Notes: generated by a model not told the origin, from the sequence alone. Positions 1 through 8,082 are shown, counted from the stretch's first letter. The stretch is 28,160 nucleotides of DNA from Clostridia bacterium (GCA_017509065.1 JAFWQM010000083.1:1-28160); one strand, 5' to 3'. Program-made: numbers and translations.

Positions 1-41
1 TCCTGCCGCGGATCAGTTAATCCCTCTAAGCATTCCATCAT
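1..41 (-). CDS. Putative transposase, first 13 codons only (left copy)
   Basis: The frame starts at an ATG pair at 41-36 and reads MMECLEGLTDPRQ before leaving the window. A purine-rich GGGGGTGA Shine-Dalgarno lies five bases upstream. The identical beginning is found at the other end of the window inside the same repeat, which supports it being the start of the IS gene. The DPR motif close to the N-terminus is typical of the DDE_Tnp_1-associated region of ISAs1-type transposases. That assignment is inference from a very short fragment. Confidence 0.5.
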   Translation of the reverse strand, partial: MMECLEGLTDPRQ

Positions 42-46
42 TTCTC

Positions 47-81
47 TCACCCCCTCTGTCTTCTTCGACAGCAAGGGGTGA
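47..81 (-). promoter_or_regulatory. Hairpin covering the transposase ribosome binding site (left copy)
   Basis: On the minus strand TCACCCC pairs with GGGGTGA and, inside it, CTGTC pairs with GACAG. The 3' arm is the Shine-Dalgarno of the putative transposase. Transcripts entering from outside the element would therefore fold the ribosome site away. The same structure occurs at 28083-28117. Confidence 0.55.
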
Positions 82-163
82 AAATCCTTTTGGTAATACT
101 TTTGTAATAAATTTAATACTTTCTTAACTCATGCGTTCGCCCTGAGCATTTCCGAATATGGAC

Positions 164-193
164 TTGACCATATTCACTCAATCATTGTATAAT
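164..193 (+). promoter_or_regulatory. Sigma-A promoter for the LRR-caspase gene
   Basis: The -35 box TTGACC (164-169) and -10 box TATAAT (188-193) are separated by 18 bases and lie 36 bases upstream of the start codon. The promoter lies outside the IS end, so the gene has its own promoter. Confidence 0.8.
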
Positions 194-229
194 ATGTGTT
201 AAAGAGAATACCAGGGGGGGCGTGGAGAT

Positions 230-1360
230 ATGAGCAAGCCTCAAAGATTATTAGCGGCAGTTCTGGTTCTGGTGATGATCTGTTTCTGCGAAGCAGGTCT
301 GGCAGGAACATATGTACTGCCTTCTTCGGTGACTCAGTTGGACAGCGAAGCGTTTTCAGGAAACACCAAGCTGACGGAAATCACCCTGCAGTCCGGCGTC
401 ACTTCCATTGGCAATAAGTGTTTCTACGGGTGCAGCAACCTGTACAAAATCAATATTCCTTCAACCGTCACTTCGATCGGTACGAGTTGCTTTACGGGAT
501 GCCTGAGTGATTTTCTCATTCGAACGACACCCGGAAGCTACGCAATGAGATGGGCTCGGGACAATCACGTTGATTTTCAGGCCAATACACATTACCGGGC
601 ATTCCTGATTGGCCAGACTTACGACGATGAGCCAGAGAACCAGTTAAATGGCACAATGAATGATGTAGGGTCAATGAAACAATTCCTCTCAAACGCGAGC
701 GGAACGGCATACACCATTTCAGTGGGGCATGATCTTACCGCTTCCGGGATACTCAGCGGAATCGATTCTAATTTTGGAAACGCGCAGGATCAGGATGTTT
801 CCCTCTTCTATTATGCCGGGCACGGGGCAGGGGATGGATCGCTTTGCGGGGTGCAGAGTACTTATGTGTCGCCTTCCAAATTGAGGCAGAAGCTGGATGG
901 AATTCGAGGAAGGAAAATCATCATCCTCGACAGCTGCCACAGCGGCGGTATCATCAATTCCGAAAGCGGTACGATGACTCGCAGTCTAAGCGCTCAATCT
1001 AATCAATCAGCCGCTGATTTTGCCAGTTCCTTTATCTCCGCCTTTACTTCGACCAGTGACAAAGCCGACGATTTCAACAGGTATTATATCCTGGTTGCCG
1101 CGGCGGAAGATGAATCAAGCTGGGAAACCACGATTGGAAATCAGGTGGCAGGTATGTTTACCTCATATCTCGCGAAAGGGCTTGGCTATAATCCGTGGAC
1201 CCAGAGTTATACCGATTTGTTCGCTGATACAAATAACAGTGGCGCGGTCAGTCTTCGCGAAGCCTATGAGTACATTAAAACAAATTTAACTGAAGCGCCC
1301 CAGACTGTCCAGGTATTTCCTTCTGACTGCACCTGGATCAGCATCATTCGCGCAAGATGA
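230..1360 (+). CDS. Secreted BspA-type LRR protein with caspase-like (peptidase C14) domain
   Basis: A 376-residue protein starting at ATG 230 behind a GTGGAG site. Residues 1-26 form a Sec signal peptide ending in GLAG. Residues about 28-118 hold two to three LRR_5 (BspA-like) repeats of about 23 residues, with the AF/CF-x-GC spacing typical of that family. Residues about 121-300 are a caspase fold: YYAGHG supplies catalytic His198 and LDSCHSGG supplies catalytic Cys236, both intact. A C-terminal 12-residue loop with D333, N335, S337, G338 and E344 matches an EF-hand calcium loop. The protein is therefore probably an exported, possibly calcium-dependent, cysteine protease of metacaspase type with an adhesive or recognition domain. 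It stands alone between a promoter and a terminator, next to an IS end. Its codons look more AT-rich than those of the housekeeping genes here, which may mean recent acquisition. Substrate unknown. Confidence 0.85.
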   Translation: MSKPQRLLAAVLVLVMICFCEAGLAGTYVLPSSVTQLDSEAFSGNTKLTEITLQSGVTSIGNKCFYGCSNLYKINIPSTVTSIGTSCFTGCLSDFLIRTTPGSYAMRWARDNHVDFQANTHYRAFLIGQTYDDEPENQLNGTMNDVGSMKQFLSNASGTAYTISVGHDLTASGILSGIDSNFGNAQDQDVSLFYYAGHGAGDGSLCGVQSTYVSPSKLRQKLDGIRGRKIIILDSCHSGGIINSESGTMTRSLSAQSNQSAADFASSFISAFTSTSDKADDFNRYYILVAAAEDESSWETTIGNQVAGMFTSYLAKGLGYNPWTQSYTDLFADTNNSGAVSLREAYEYIKTNLTEAPQTVQVFPSDCTWISIIRAR

Positions 1361-1390
1361 CGCCGAAAGCTTTCACATCTGCCGATACAG

Positions 1391-1420
1391 GATCAGCGCC
1401 GCCCTCGGGCGGCGCTTTTG
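1391..1420 (+). terminator. Intrinsic terminator after the LRR-caspase gene
   Basis: A 9-bp perfect stem (AGCGCCGCC at 1395-1403 with GGCGGCGCT at 1408-1416) has a 4-base loop and ends in a short T run. It is nested inside a second GATCAGC/GCTGATC pairing. Confidence 0.8.
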
Positions 1421-1469
1421 CCGCGGCTGATCCTCCCGAATGTTTACCACCTGAACAGCAAAAAGGGAA

Positions 1470-1498
1470 TTGCGATTCTGTCCAAAATGGTGTAAAGT
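1470..1498 (+). promoter_or_regulatory. Probable promoter of the esterase-yitT pair
   Basis: TTGCGA (1470-1475) and TAAAGT (1493-1498) are spaced by 17 bases, about 50 bases before the start codon. Both boxes are imperfect, but position and spacing fit. Confidence 0.5.
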
Positions 1499-1549
1499 AT
1501 AGGCGGTAAAACGATTGGATTGTTCCCGCACAAAGGGGATGGAGGAAGT

Positions 1550-2335
1550 ATGGAAGCACAGGAAATCATGTATTTGTGGGAAAAAGAAGCCCCGTATACC
1601 GCCGACAGCCCGGAACAGGCTCAGCCTTCTTTAACCGCGTTTCCCGCGGATGGAGCAAGAGGCGCTATTGTGGTATGCCCCGGCGGAGGTTACTGCATGA
1701 AGGCCGACCATGAAGGCGCGCCTATTGCCCGGATGCTGAACAGCCAAGGCATCGCAGCTTTCGTACTGGATTACCGGGTGATGCCGTGCCATCGCCTGGC
1801 GCCCTGGACGGACGCCTGCCGCGCCATCCGCCTGGTACGCTCGCTGGGATATAATAAAGTAGGGATCCTGGGTTTCTCCGCCGGCGGGAACCTGTGCTGC
1901 ACAGCGGCGACGCATTACGACGCGGGAAATCAGGACAGTCCTGACTTGATCGAACGTTTTTCCTCCCGCCCCGATGTGTTCATCCCCTGCTATCCCGTGG
2001 CCTCCTTCGGGGAGTACACCCACCTGGACAGCCGCAAATGCCTGATGCGCGACGAATGGGAAAACGACGGCATCGCCCGCTGGTATTCCGCTGAGGAAAA
2101 CGTGACCGCCGACACCCCGCCCGCGTTCATCTGGCACACGGCGGAGGACGGCCTTGTTCCCGTCCAGAACAGCCTGAATCTGGCCAAAGCGCTGGTCGAT
2201 CACGGCGTATCCTTTGAACTGCACGTGTATCCCAAAGGCCCTCACGGCATCGGCCTGGGCAGCGAATGGGGCCCCGCGGGCACATGGGGCAACGCTCTGT
2301 GCCGATACTTACTGGAAGCGGGGTATGGGAAATAA
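1550..2335 (+). CDS. Alpha/beta hydrolase, BD-FAE / acetyl-xylan-esterase-like
   Basis: The start ATG 1550 was chosen because GGAGG lies directly upstream, giving 261 residues without a signal peptide, so the enzyme is cytoplasmic. An oxyanion-hole motif PGGGY lies near residues 44-48. The nucleophile elbow GFSAGG gives Ser110, and Asp200 (TAEDG) and His232 (GPHGIG) complete the triad in the right order. This arrangement is that of small carbohydrate esterases and lipase-like hydrolases that remove acyl groups from oligosaccharides. The exact substrate cannot be read from the sequence. The downstream yitT gene begins two bases after its stop, so the two are co-transcribed. Confidence 0.8.
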   Translation: MEAQEIMYLWEKEAPYTADSPEQAQPSLTAFPADGARGAIVVCPGGGYCMKADHEGAPIARMLNSQGIAAFVLDYRVMPCHRLAPWTDACRAIRLVRSLGYNKVGILGFSAGGNLCCTAATHYDAGNQDSPDLIERFSSRPDVFIPCYPVASFGEYTHLDSRKCLMRDEWENDGIARWYSAEENVTADTPPAFIWHTAEDGLVPVQNSLNLAKALVDHGVSFELHVYPKGPHGIGLGSEWGPAGTWGNALCRYLLEAGYGK

Positions 2336-2337
2336 GT

Positions 2338-3216
2338 ATGGAAAACACTGAAGCAAAGCCCTTTTCCGCCGACTGGTGGAAGCAGGCGGGATGGCTGAAC
2401 CTGGGCACGCTGCTGATGGCGGTCGGGGTTTACTTTTTCAAGTTCCCCAATCATTTTACCACCGGCGGCGTCAGCGGTATTTCGATCGTTGTAGCGCACT
2501 TCACGCCGAACGTGACCACCGCCACCCTGAACCTGATCCTGAACATCGTGCTGCTGATTGTCGGCGCGTTCTTTCTGGGCCGGGGATTTGGCCTGCGCAC
2601 GGCGTATTCGGCCATCATGTCCTCCGTGCTCACCTACGCCTTTGAGCGCTTCATCCCCATGAACGCGCCCATGACCAGCCAGCCCGTGCTGGAATTGATG
2701 TTTGCCGTGGGCCTGCCCGCGTTCGGTTCGGCGATCCTGTTCCACGTGAACGCATCCTCCGGCGGTACGGACATCATCGCCATGCTGGTGAAGAAATACT
2801 CTCATATGAACATCGGCCTGGCGCTGGCCCTGGCGGACGTGCTGGTGGCTGTGGCCGCCTGCTTCACCTTCGGCATGGAAACGGGCTTGTTTTCGCTGTT
2901 CGGGCTGTTCCTCAAGTCCTACATGGTGGACGCTGTGATGGATAACCTGCGCACCTACAAGGTGTTCCAGATCGTCACCGACGACCCCGAGCCCATCTGC
3001 AACTTCATCATGAAAGATCTGCACCACAGCGCCACGCTCATTGACGGCGTGGGCAGCTTCACCCATGAAAAGCGCAAGCTCATCATGACCGTCATCAATC
3101 GCCACCAGGCCATCCGCCTGCAATTGTTCGTCCGCGCCACGGACCCGCATTCCTTCATCACCATCACTTCGTCCAGCGAGATCGTGGGCAAGGGTTTCCG
3201 CGGAATGACGGAATGA
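2338..3216 (+). CDS. YitT family membrane protein (DUF161 plus DUF2179)
   Basis: A 292-residue protein. After a short polar N-terminus it has about five to six hydrophobic segments between residues 18 and 200. These include FPNHFTTGGVSGIS and NASSGGTDIIAMLVKK, both characteristic of the YitT family. A soluble C-terminal DUF2179 domain begins at about residue 205 (DNLRTYKVFQIVTDDP) and includes the SATLIDGVGSF segment. Family members are polytopic membrane proteins of unsettled function. The ATG at 2338 lies two bases behind the esterase stop and has only a weak ribosome site, so translation is probably coupled. Confidence 0.88.
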   Translation: MENTEAKPFSADWWKQAGWLNLGTLLMAVGVYFFKFPNHFTTGGVSGISIVVAHFTPNVTTATLNLILNIVLLIVGAFFLGRGFGLRTAYSAIMSSVLTYAFERFIPMNAPMTSQPVLELMFAVGLPAFGSAILFHVNASSGGTDIIAMLVKKYSHMNIGLALALADVLVAVAACFTFGMETGLFSLFGLFLKSYMVDAVMDNLRTYKVFQIVTDDPEPICNFIMKDLHHSATLIDGVGSFTHEKRKLIMTVINRHQAIRLQLFVRATDPHSFITITSSSEIVGKGFRGMTE

Positions 3217-3302
3217 TTTTACGGTCAAAACCCGTCATGGCAATGATCCAGGTTTTTCCCCATAGGCATAAAGCCAGCCGATACAGGGACAAAACGAATA
3301 CA

Positions 3303-3339
3303 GAAAAAGACTGCCGGGAGCATTTTCCCTGGCAGTCTT
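3303..3339 (-). terminator. Intrinsic terminator of the minus-strand exported-protein gene
   Basis: AAGACTGCC (3307-3315) pairs with GGCAGTCTT (3331-3339), extended inward by GGGA/TCCC. On the minus strand the stem is followed by a run of Ts (3308-3304), so it ends the gene at 3381-4955. It may also stop transcription from yitT on the other side. Confidence 0.75.
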
Positions 3340-3380
3340 CACAGTTTTGGAGACACAGTGCCTCCGCGTATCCTTTTGCT

Positions 3381-4955
3381 TCATTTCTGCCTTTTTAATA
3401 GCAGCATTGAGCTGCCGACTCGCTGGGCTTCGGATGAGTCATATCTCAGTTGTTCGGCTTTATAGATACTGATCGTGCAAATGTTTCTTTGTGCGTTCCA
3501 CACCACGTAGAAGCACAGATTGAAAGGAGTCTCGGCGGAACCCTTCAGCCAGCTTGTACCCGGACTCCACAGTATACTGGGGGAAATCGTGGAAACCTCA
3601 CCAGGGCCTTCATAAGTGAACTTGTACAGCATGGTGATGACCTGTGATTCTTCCCAGCTATTTCTGGTGGCATTGGAAACCAAACGGAAAGAACCGGAGG
3701 CGGACACGGCGTCTATATAATTCTCCACCTCGTTCATGTCCAACATTTTGTCGTACTTTAAGAGAATGCAATAGTTCAAATTCTCCCATGAAAGCATAGG
3801 CGTGGTGATATAGTCTGAAATGAGGGGAATTTTGGCGGAAGAGGGCGAGGCGGGGGCGGCGGTGGGCTGGACCGCATTGTTCCCGGAAAGGGGGCCAACC
3901 CAGGAGAACACAATCTGCTTGGAGTCGTCAAAGCTGACAGTAAGCTTTTCTCCATTCAATTTGCAGGAATTCGGCAAGCCGTTATAAATGTACAGTCCCT
4001 TGCTATCCACGCCCCAACCCTGCGCCAAATAGGACTCACGGTCGGAGATGGCATGCCAGTCGATCGTGCCATCCTGGTAAGCGGAAAACTCTATGTCCAA
4101 TCCCAACACGGAGAGCATCCCCTGACTGTATGTCATTCCATTGGAGCTCATGCCGGTAGCCTTCCAGCGCCCCACGATGCTCTGCTTCCCTGTAACCGGA
4201 GTACGTTTGACAAAGGTTATGTCCATATAGCTTGATTGCAACAAAACAATACCCTCTGCTTTAGGCGCCAGCGTGTAATCGTTGGTGTCCAAAAGGAATT
4301 GACCGTTTTTATACTGATAATCAAAGGTGATGGAGGAGGTGCTGTTGCTCAGCCTCCCATGACCGCCGGGAGAGAGGATCAGCGTAATGTCTGTATCCCG
4401 TTCGCCCAGAATCTCACTGTCGTAAAAGCCAACGACACTGTCCGGGGAATATGCGGGCATCACATCTTTCTGTTTTTCCGCTTTGACACGATTCAGGGGC
4501 TCCACAAAGGAAAACAGGCGGCGGCAGGAATCCAGATCCGCCATGGTGCTAAAAAAGTACAGGTATAATAATGCCTCGTCATGCACCGCCATCACGCCTT
4601 GATAAGTGAGGCCCTTGAACTGCGCAGACATTGAAATACAGGAAAAGCCATTCACTTCAAATGTCGTGTTTCCAAAAGCAACCCCGTCCTTAGATATTCC
4701 TTTCAATGACGGTATGGCTTGTTTCATAAACTGGCCGGACGTGCCAATCTCGCTCATAGAAAACAGCTTCGCAAAAAAGACCGTCCCATCCTGGCCTAAA
4801 ATGAAATATATGTCCGCGTCCTGATCGTAGTTTACAGTGTAACTGCCTCCCACGCGGAAGCAATCGCCAAGGGCATTGCTCTCGGCCACGCAGCCGATAC
4901 CCATGGTTTCAATCAATACGATACAAATCATCAGAATCAGGGCCCGCTTTTTCAT
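3381..4955 (-). CDS. Exported protein of unknown function with two lipocalin-like barrels
   Basis: A 524-residue protein. The ATG at 4955 has a GGGAGGA site 10 bases upstream. Residues 1-25 are a signal peptide; Cys22 is preceded by GIG, which is not a good lipobox, so simple secretion is more likely than lipidation. Residues 30-155 form an N-terminal domain without a recognised family. Residues about 172-252 and 258-355 each open with a S-x-VG-[FR]-[YW] motif, followed by alternating strands with turns. This resembles small lipocalin-like domains found in other Clostridia surface proteins. A Pro/Ala/Ser linker (about 361-375) leads to a C-terminal domain of about 145 residues. Function is not known. 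It lies 117 bases downstream of the amino acid transporter ATPase gene on the same strand, with no clear terminator or good promoter in between. Confidence 0.7.
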   Translation of the reverse strand: MKKRALILMICIVLIETMGIGCVAESNALGDCFRVGGSYTVNYDQDADIYFILGQDGTVFFAKLFSMSEIGTSGQFMKQAIPSLKGISKDGVAFGNTTFEVNGFSCISMSAQFKGLTYQGVMAVHDEALLYLYFFSTMADLDSCRRLFSFVEPLNRVKAEKQKDVMPAYSPDSVVGFYDSEILGERDTDITLILSPGGHGRLSNSTSSITFDYQYKNGQFLLDTNDYTLAPKAEGIVLLQSSYMDITFVKRTPVTGKQSIVGRWKATGMSSNGMTYSQGMLSVLGLDIEFSAYQDGTIDWHAISDRESYLAQGWGVDSKGLYIYNGLPNSCKLNGEKLTVSFDDSKQIVFSWVGPLSGNNAVQPTAAPASPSSAKIPLISDYITTPMLSWENLNYCILLKYDKMLDMNEVENYIDAVSASGSFRLVSNATRNSWEESQVITMLYKFTYEGPGEVSTISPSILWSPGTSWLKGSAETPFNLCFYVVWNAQRNICTISIYKAEQLRYDSSEAQRVGSSMLLLKRQK

Positions 4956-5072
4956 CGGTCTTTATCCTCCCACGCTGATCTGCTTATGCGCCGCCGCCAC
5001 AACAAGCATTGTTTTTTCTCTGCATAACCGGTTTGCGTTATGGTTCAGCGCACTGTATTCCTTCCTGCTTTG

Positions 5073-5816
5073 TTACAGAACCTTATTTAAAAAGTCCTTC
5101 GTGCGCTGCTGCTGGGGATGGGAGAAAATTTCGTTCGGCGTGCCTTCCTCCACGATCTGTCCCTCGTCCATGAACAGCACGCGGTCGGCCACCTCGCGGG
5201 CGAAGCCCATTTCGTGGGTAACCACCACCATGGTCATGCCGTCGTGAGCCAGGCGCTTCATCACGTCCAGCACCTCGCCGACCATTTCGGGGTCGAGGGC
5301 GGAGGTGGGCTCGTCAAAGAGCATGACCTCCGGCTCCATGCACAGGGCGCGCACAATGGCGATGCGCTGCTTCTGCCCGCCGGAAAGTTGGCTGGGATAA
5401 GCGTCGGCGCGGTTCTCCAGGTTCACCCGCCGAAGCAGGCCCATGGCCTTGTCCTCGGCATCCTTTTTGCTCTTTTTCAACAGCTTCAGAGGAGCCAGGG
5501 TCATGTTCCGCAGCACGGTCATGTGCGGGAACAGATTGAAATGCTGGAACACCATGCCCATCTTCTGCCGGTGGATGTTGATGTTCACCTTGGGGTCGGT
5601 AATGTCCACGCCCTCAAAGCTGATTGTTCCTTTGGTGGGCAGCTCCAAGAGATTCAGGCAGCGCAGGAAAGTGGATTTTCCGCTTCCGGAGGGGCCGATG
5701 ACCACCACCACCTCGCCCTTGTGAATGTCCACGCTCACGCCGCGTAGGGCTTTCAGCTCGCCGCCGTTGAAATGCTTTTCCAGATCCCGAACGGAAATAA
5801 TCACATCAGTGGTCAC
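5073..5816 (-). CDS. glnQ: Polar amino acid ABC transporter ATP-binding protein (GlnQ/ArtP type)
   Basis: A 247-residue ATPase powering the importer encoded just upstream. Walker A is GPSGSGKS (41-48), the Q-loop is near FQHFN (90-94), the signature is LSGGQ (144-148), Walker B is MLFDEP (165-170), and the switch histidine is in VVTHEM. Length and motifs match the polar amino acid uptake (HAAT/PAAT) ATPases. The start is taken as GTG 5816, with GGAGG ten bases before it. It overlaps the end of the permease gene by 11 bases, which indicates coupled translation. Whether the substrate is glutamine, arginine, cystine or another amino acid cannot be decided. Confidence 0.9.
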   Translation of the reverse strand: MTTDVIISVRDLEKHFNGGELKALRGVSVDIHKGEVVVVIGPSGSGKSTFLRCLNLLELPTKGTISFEGVDITDPKVNINIHRQKMGMVFQHFNLFPHMTVLRNMTLAPLKLLKKSKKDAEDKAMGLLRRVNLENRADAYPSQLSGGQKQRIAIVRALCMEPEVMLFDEPTSALDPEMVGEVLDVMKRLAHDGMTMVVVTHEMGFAREVADRVLFMDEGQIVEEGTPNEIFSHPQQQRTKDFLNKVL

Positions 5817-7071
5817 TGCTGCGCAGCCTCCTTTCCAGCTTCCCCACCAGCCAGGTGAAGAACATGACCATCACCAGATAAATGGCGGCGACGGCCAGGA
5901 GCGGCATAAAGGCGGAATAGGTGACGCCGCGGATAATATCGCCGCCCTTTGTCAGGTCCTTGACCGCCACGTAACCGGCCACGGAGGTTTCCTTGAGCAG
6001 CACGATAAACTCGTTCGCCAGGGCGGGCAGCACGTTTTTCATGGTCTGGGGGATGATCACGTACCACATGGTTTTAATGTAGTCAAAGCCCAGGGAACGC
6101 CCGGCTTCCATCTGCCCCCGGTCGATGCTCATGATGCCGCCCCGGATGATTTCCGCCACGTACGCGCCGGAATTGATGCCGAAGGAAAGCATGGCAACCA
6201 TGACGCCGTTGCGGCTGGAGGCCAGGATGATATAGTAAGCGATCATCAGCTGAATGACCACGGGCGTGCCGCGGATGACGGTCAGATAAATTTTGCACAG
6301 GCCGTTGAGCAGATACAGGATGGTCCGCCCCGGCCCCTTGCGCATGGTTTCCTGGGTCTGATCCCAGGTGGAGCGCACCATGGCCACCAGCACGCCGATC
6401 ACGATGCCCAGCAGCACGGCGACCAGCGTAATGGCCAGGGTGACGCCCAGGCCGTTCCACAGATACTGCCAGCGGGAATCATCGAGGAAATTCAGCTTAA
6501 AGTCCGCGGCGATGGCGGAAAGCTGTTTGCCCGGCGTCACCTTTTCCGTCATGACCGAAAGCAGCGCCGTCAGCTCCTCGTCGCTCGCGCCTTCCGACAG
6601 CGTCGCCTGCATCACGATGCGCATTTCAGGATAAGGCGATTCCATATAAAACAGCGCTTCGCGGCCTTCTTCCGTCTCCCGGAAAAGCAGGCGTCCTGAT
6701 TGACCGCCCAGCTCCGTTTCCTTGCCGCTGTTTAAATCGGTAAGCTGGCTGACGGGCAATCCGCTCACCAGCAGCGTTCCCGGCTGCTTTTCCGCATCCT
6801 TGCCCTGGAACATAAAAAACGTAGTGATCGGATCGTCATCCGTGTCCGGGGCATTCTTCACGGAGGTGTAATTCTTCGGCGCGTTGACATCCGCCAGCTT
6901 TATATAAGTCTCCCCGTCCTCCCGGGCGATGAGCCAGGTGGATTTCGTGCCGGACACCTTGCCGTTCTCGATTTTCAGCACGTCCGCGTCATAGAACACG
7001 GAAAAATAGATTCCCGTTCCCAGCACGATCAGCGCGCAGAGTGTGATCCAAAGAGGCTGTTTTTTCTTCAT
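5806..7071 (-). CDS. Polar amino acid ABC permease with an extra extracytoplasmic N-terminal domain
   Basis: A 421-residue protein. The start ATG 7071 follows GGAG; an earlier TTG at 7101 is less likely. The C-terminal part, from about residue 198, is a normal GlnP/HisM permease: [16 protein letters not shown], then RGTPVVIQ, then the EAA loop [16 protein letters not shown], for a total of about four to five membrane segments. In front of it is one membrane segment (about 8-27) and a polar domain of about 170 residues (28-195) placed outside the membrane. That domain is too short, and lacks the motifs, to be a fused solute-binding protein. Usual permeases of this family have about 220-240 residues, so this one is nearly doubled. 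Its stop overlaps the ATPase start. Confidence 0.87.
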   Translation of the reverse strand: MKKKQPLWITLCALIVLGTGIYFSVFYDADVLKIENGKVSGTKSTWLIAREDGETYIKLADVNAPKNYTSVKNAPDTDDDPITTFFMFQGKDAEKQPGTLLVSGLPVSQLTDLNSGKETELGGQSGRLLFRETEEGREALFYMESPYPEMRIVMQATLSEGASDEELTALLSVMTEKVTPGKQLSAIAADFKLNFLDDSRWQYLWNGLGVTLAITLVAVLLGIVIGVLVAMVRSTWDQTQETMRKGPGRTILYLLNGLCKIYLTVIRGTPVVIQLMIAYYIILASSRNGVMVAMLSFGINSGAYVAEIIRGGIMSIDRGQMEAGRSLGFDYIKTMWYVIIPQTMKNVLPALANEFIVLLKETSVAGYVAVKDLTKGGDIIRGVTYSAFMPLLAVAAIYLVMVMFFTWLVGKLERRLRSSDH

Positions 7072-7101
7072 GCGGCTCCGTCCCTTGATGAAATAAAGCA
7101 A

Positions 7102-7125
7102 TAGGGGGCGATTGCTCGCTCCCTA
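7102..7125 (-). promoter_or_regulatory. Second intercistronic hairpin, terminator-like
   Basis: TAGGGGGCGA (7102-7111) and TCGCTCCCTA (7116-7125) form a 10-bp stem with one G-U pair and a 4-base loop. On the minus strand it is followed by a T-rich TTGCTTTATTT. It could act as a leaky terminator between the binding protein and the permease. Confidence 0.55.
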
Positions 7126-7138
7126 ATCTGGATGTTTT

Positions 7139-7185
7139 TCTGGGGGAAACCGCTCTTTGGCGGCCAAAGAGCGGTTTCCCCCAGA
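7139..7185 (-). promoter_or_regulatory. 22-bp perfect hairpin between binding protein and permease genes
   Basis: Bases 7139-7160 are exactly complementary to 7164-7185, leaving a 3-base loop. No T run follows on the minus strand, so a role as a 3' RNA-stabilising structure for the binding protein message is more likely than termination. This fits the usual need for more binding protein than permease. Confidence 0.8.
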
Positions 7186-7263
7186 CCCCCTTCCGAGAAA
7201 GCCATAAAAGGGTCTTTCAGGCTTTACAGTTTTACAAATGCTATCATATGAGTTGAATTACAA

Positions 7264-8004
7264 TTATTCAGCAGGAATGTACTTTGCCACGATAGCGGCC
7301 ACGGTGCCGTCAGCGATCAGTTCTTCCAGAGCGGCGTTGACTTTCTCCAGCAGCTCGGTGTTTTCCAGGGCGATGGCGATGGCGTAATCTTCCACGGCGT
7401 ACTGGGTATCCAGCAGCACCAGGCCCTCGTTGGCCTCGATGAAAGCCTTGGCGGGATTGTTGTCAATGATCACGCAGTCCACCTTATCGGCCAGCAGGGC
7501 GGCCACGGCGTCCGCGCCCACCTTGTACTTGAGCACGTTCTCATCGCCGAAGTCATCGGTGCAGTAAATGTCTCCGGTGGTGGATTCCTGAACGCCGATT
7601 TTGTAGGAAGCGCCTTCCGCATACAGATCATCCACCGTGGTGATGGGAGATCCTTCCTTCACGATGATGGCCTGGATACCGGTGGCGTAAGAAGTGGAGA
7701 AGTTCACGCTCTGCAGGCGTTCCTCGGTCACGGTCATGCCGGCCATGCCCATGGACACCTTACCGGTGGTCACGGCGGTGATGATCGCGCCGAAGTCCAT
7801 ATCGTCGATCACCAGTTCCATGCCCAGCTTCTCAGCGATAGCGGCGGCGATTTCGGCGTCGATGCCCACGATCACGCCGTCCTCATAGTATTCATAGGGC
7901 GGGAAAGCAGCGTTGGTGCCCATGATCAGCTGACCCTCCGCGAAAGCGGACAGGGCGGGAACCAGCATGCAAAGCACTAATGCGAGGGCGATGATTTTCT
8001 TCAT
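7264..8004 (-). CDS. Polar amino acid ABC transporter substrate-binding protein (SBP family 3)
   Basis: A 246-residue exported protein. ATG 8004 has AGGAGG eight bases upstream, so an upstream in-frame extension is rejected. Residues 1-22 are a signal peptide ending ALSAFA with no lipobox cysteine at the cleavage site. The mature part starts LIMGTNAAFPPYEY and has the family-3 hallmarks GIDAEIAAAIAEKLG, DFGAIITAVTTGKVSMGMAGMTVTEER and FSTSYATG. Lobe 2 has YKIGVQESTTGD. It delivers an amino acid to the permease and ATPase encoded downstream. Two hairpins separate it from the permease gene, probably lowering downstream expression. Confidence 0.92.
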   Translation of the reverse strand: MKKIIALALVLCMLVPALSAFAEGQLIMGTNAAFPPYEYYEDGVIVGIDAEIAAAIAEKLGMELVIDDMDFGAIITAVTTGKVSMGMAGMTVTEERLQSVNFSTSYATGIQAIIVKEGSPITTVDDLYAEGASYKIGVQESTTGDIYCTDDFGDENVLKYKVGADAVAALLADKVDCVIIDNNPAKAFIEANEGLVLLDTQYAVEDYAIAIALENTELLEKVNAALEELIADGTVAAIVAKYIPAE

Positions 8005-8053
8005 TGTTTTTTCCTCCTGATTCTTCAATCGTTTCTTTTTCGGGAACACGGGC

Positions 8054-8082
8054 AGTATACCACAAACAGGAATGCCTGTCAA
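8054..8082 (-). promoter_or_regulatory. Sigma-A promoter of the amino acid importer operon, with operator-like palindrome
   Basis: On the minus strand TTGACA (8082-8077) and TATACT (8059-8054) are spaced by 17 bases. The spacer carries ACAGG (8066-8070) and CCTGT (8075-8079), a 5-bp inverted repeat with a 4-base centre lying against the -35 box. This would suit a repressor operator. Confidence 0.85.

Larger units (their letters stand above)
1..141 (-). mobile_element. 5' end of an insertion sequence, left copy (truncated by window edge)
   Basis: Positions 4-141 are the reverse complement of 28023-28160 with a single difference (C at 99 against T in the other copy). The match stops abruptly at 141/142, which marks the element's inner end; the terminal bases read GGCGAACGCATGAGTTAAG going outward. 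The element contains a hairpin and the start of an open frame running off the window. An IS copy at each contig end is seen directly in the sequence. The family is uncertain: the LTDPRQ motif near the N-terminus resembles ISAs1-type transposases, but too little is present to confirm it. Confidence 0.8.

Noticed and set aside
4..141. Terminal inverted repeats of a linear plasmid or phage
   Set aside because: The repeat continues as the start of an open frame at the very edge with a ribosome site, and the genes inside are chromosomal housekeeping genes. An IS at an assembly break explains it better.
4884..4955. Lipoprotein signal in the 524-residue exported protein
   Set aside because: The cysteine at residue 22 follows Gly-Ile-Gly, which lacks the Leu/Val/Ile at -3 of a lipobox.
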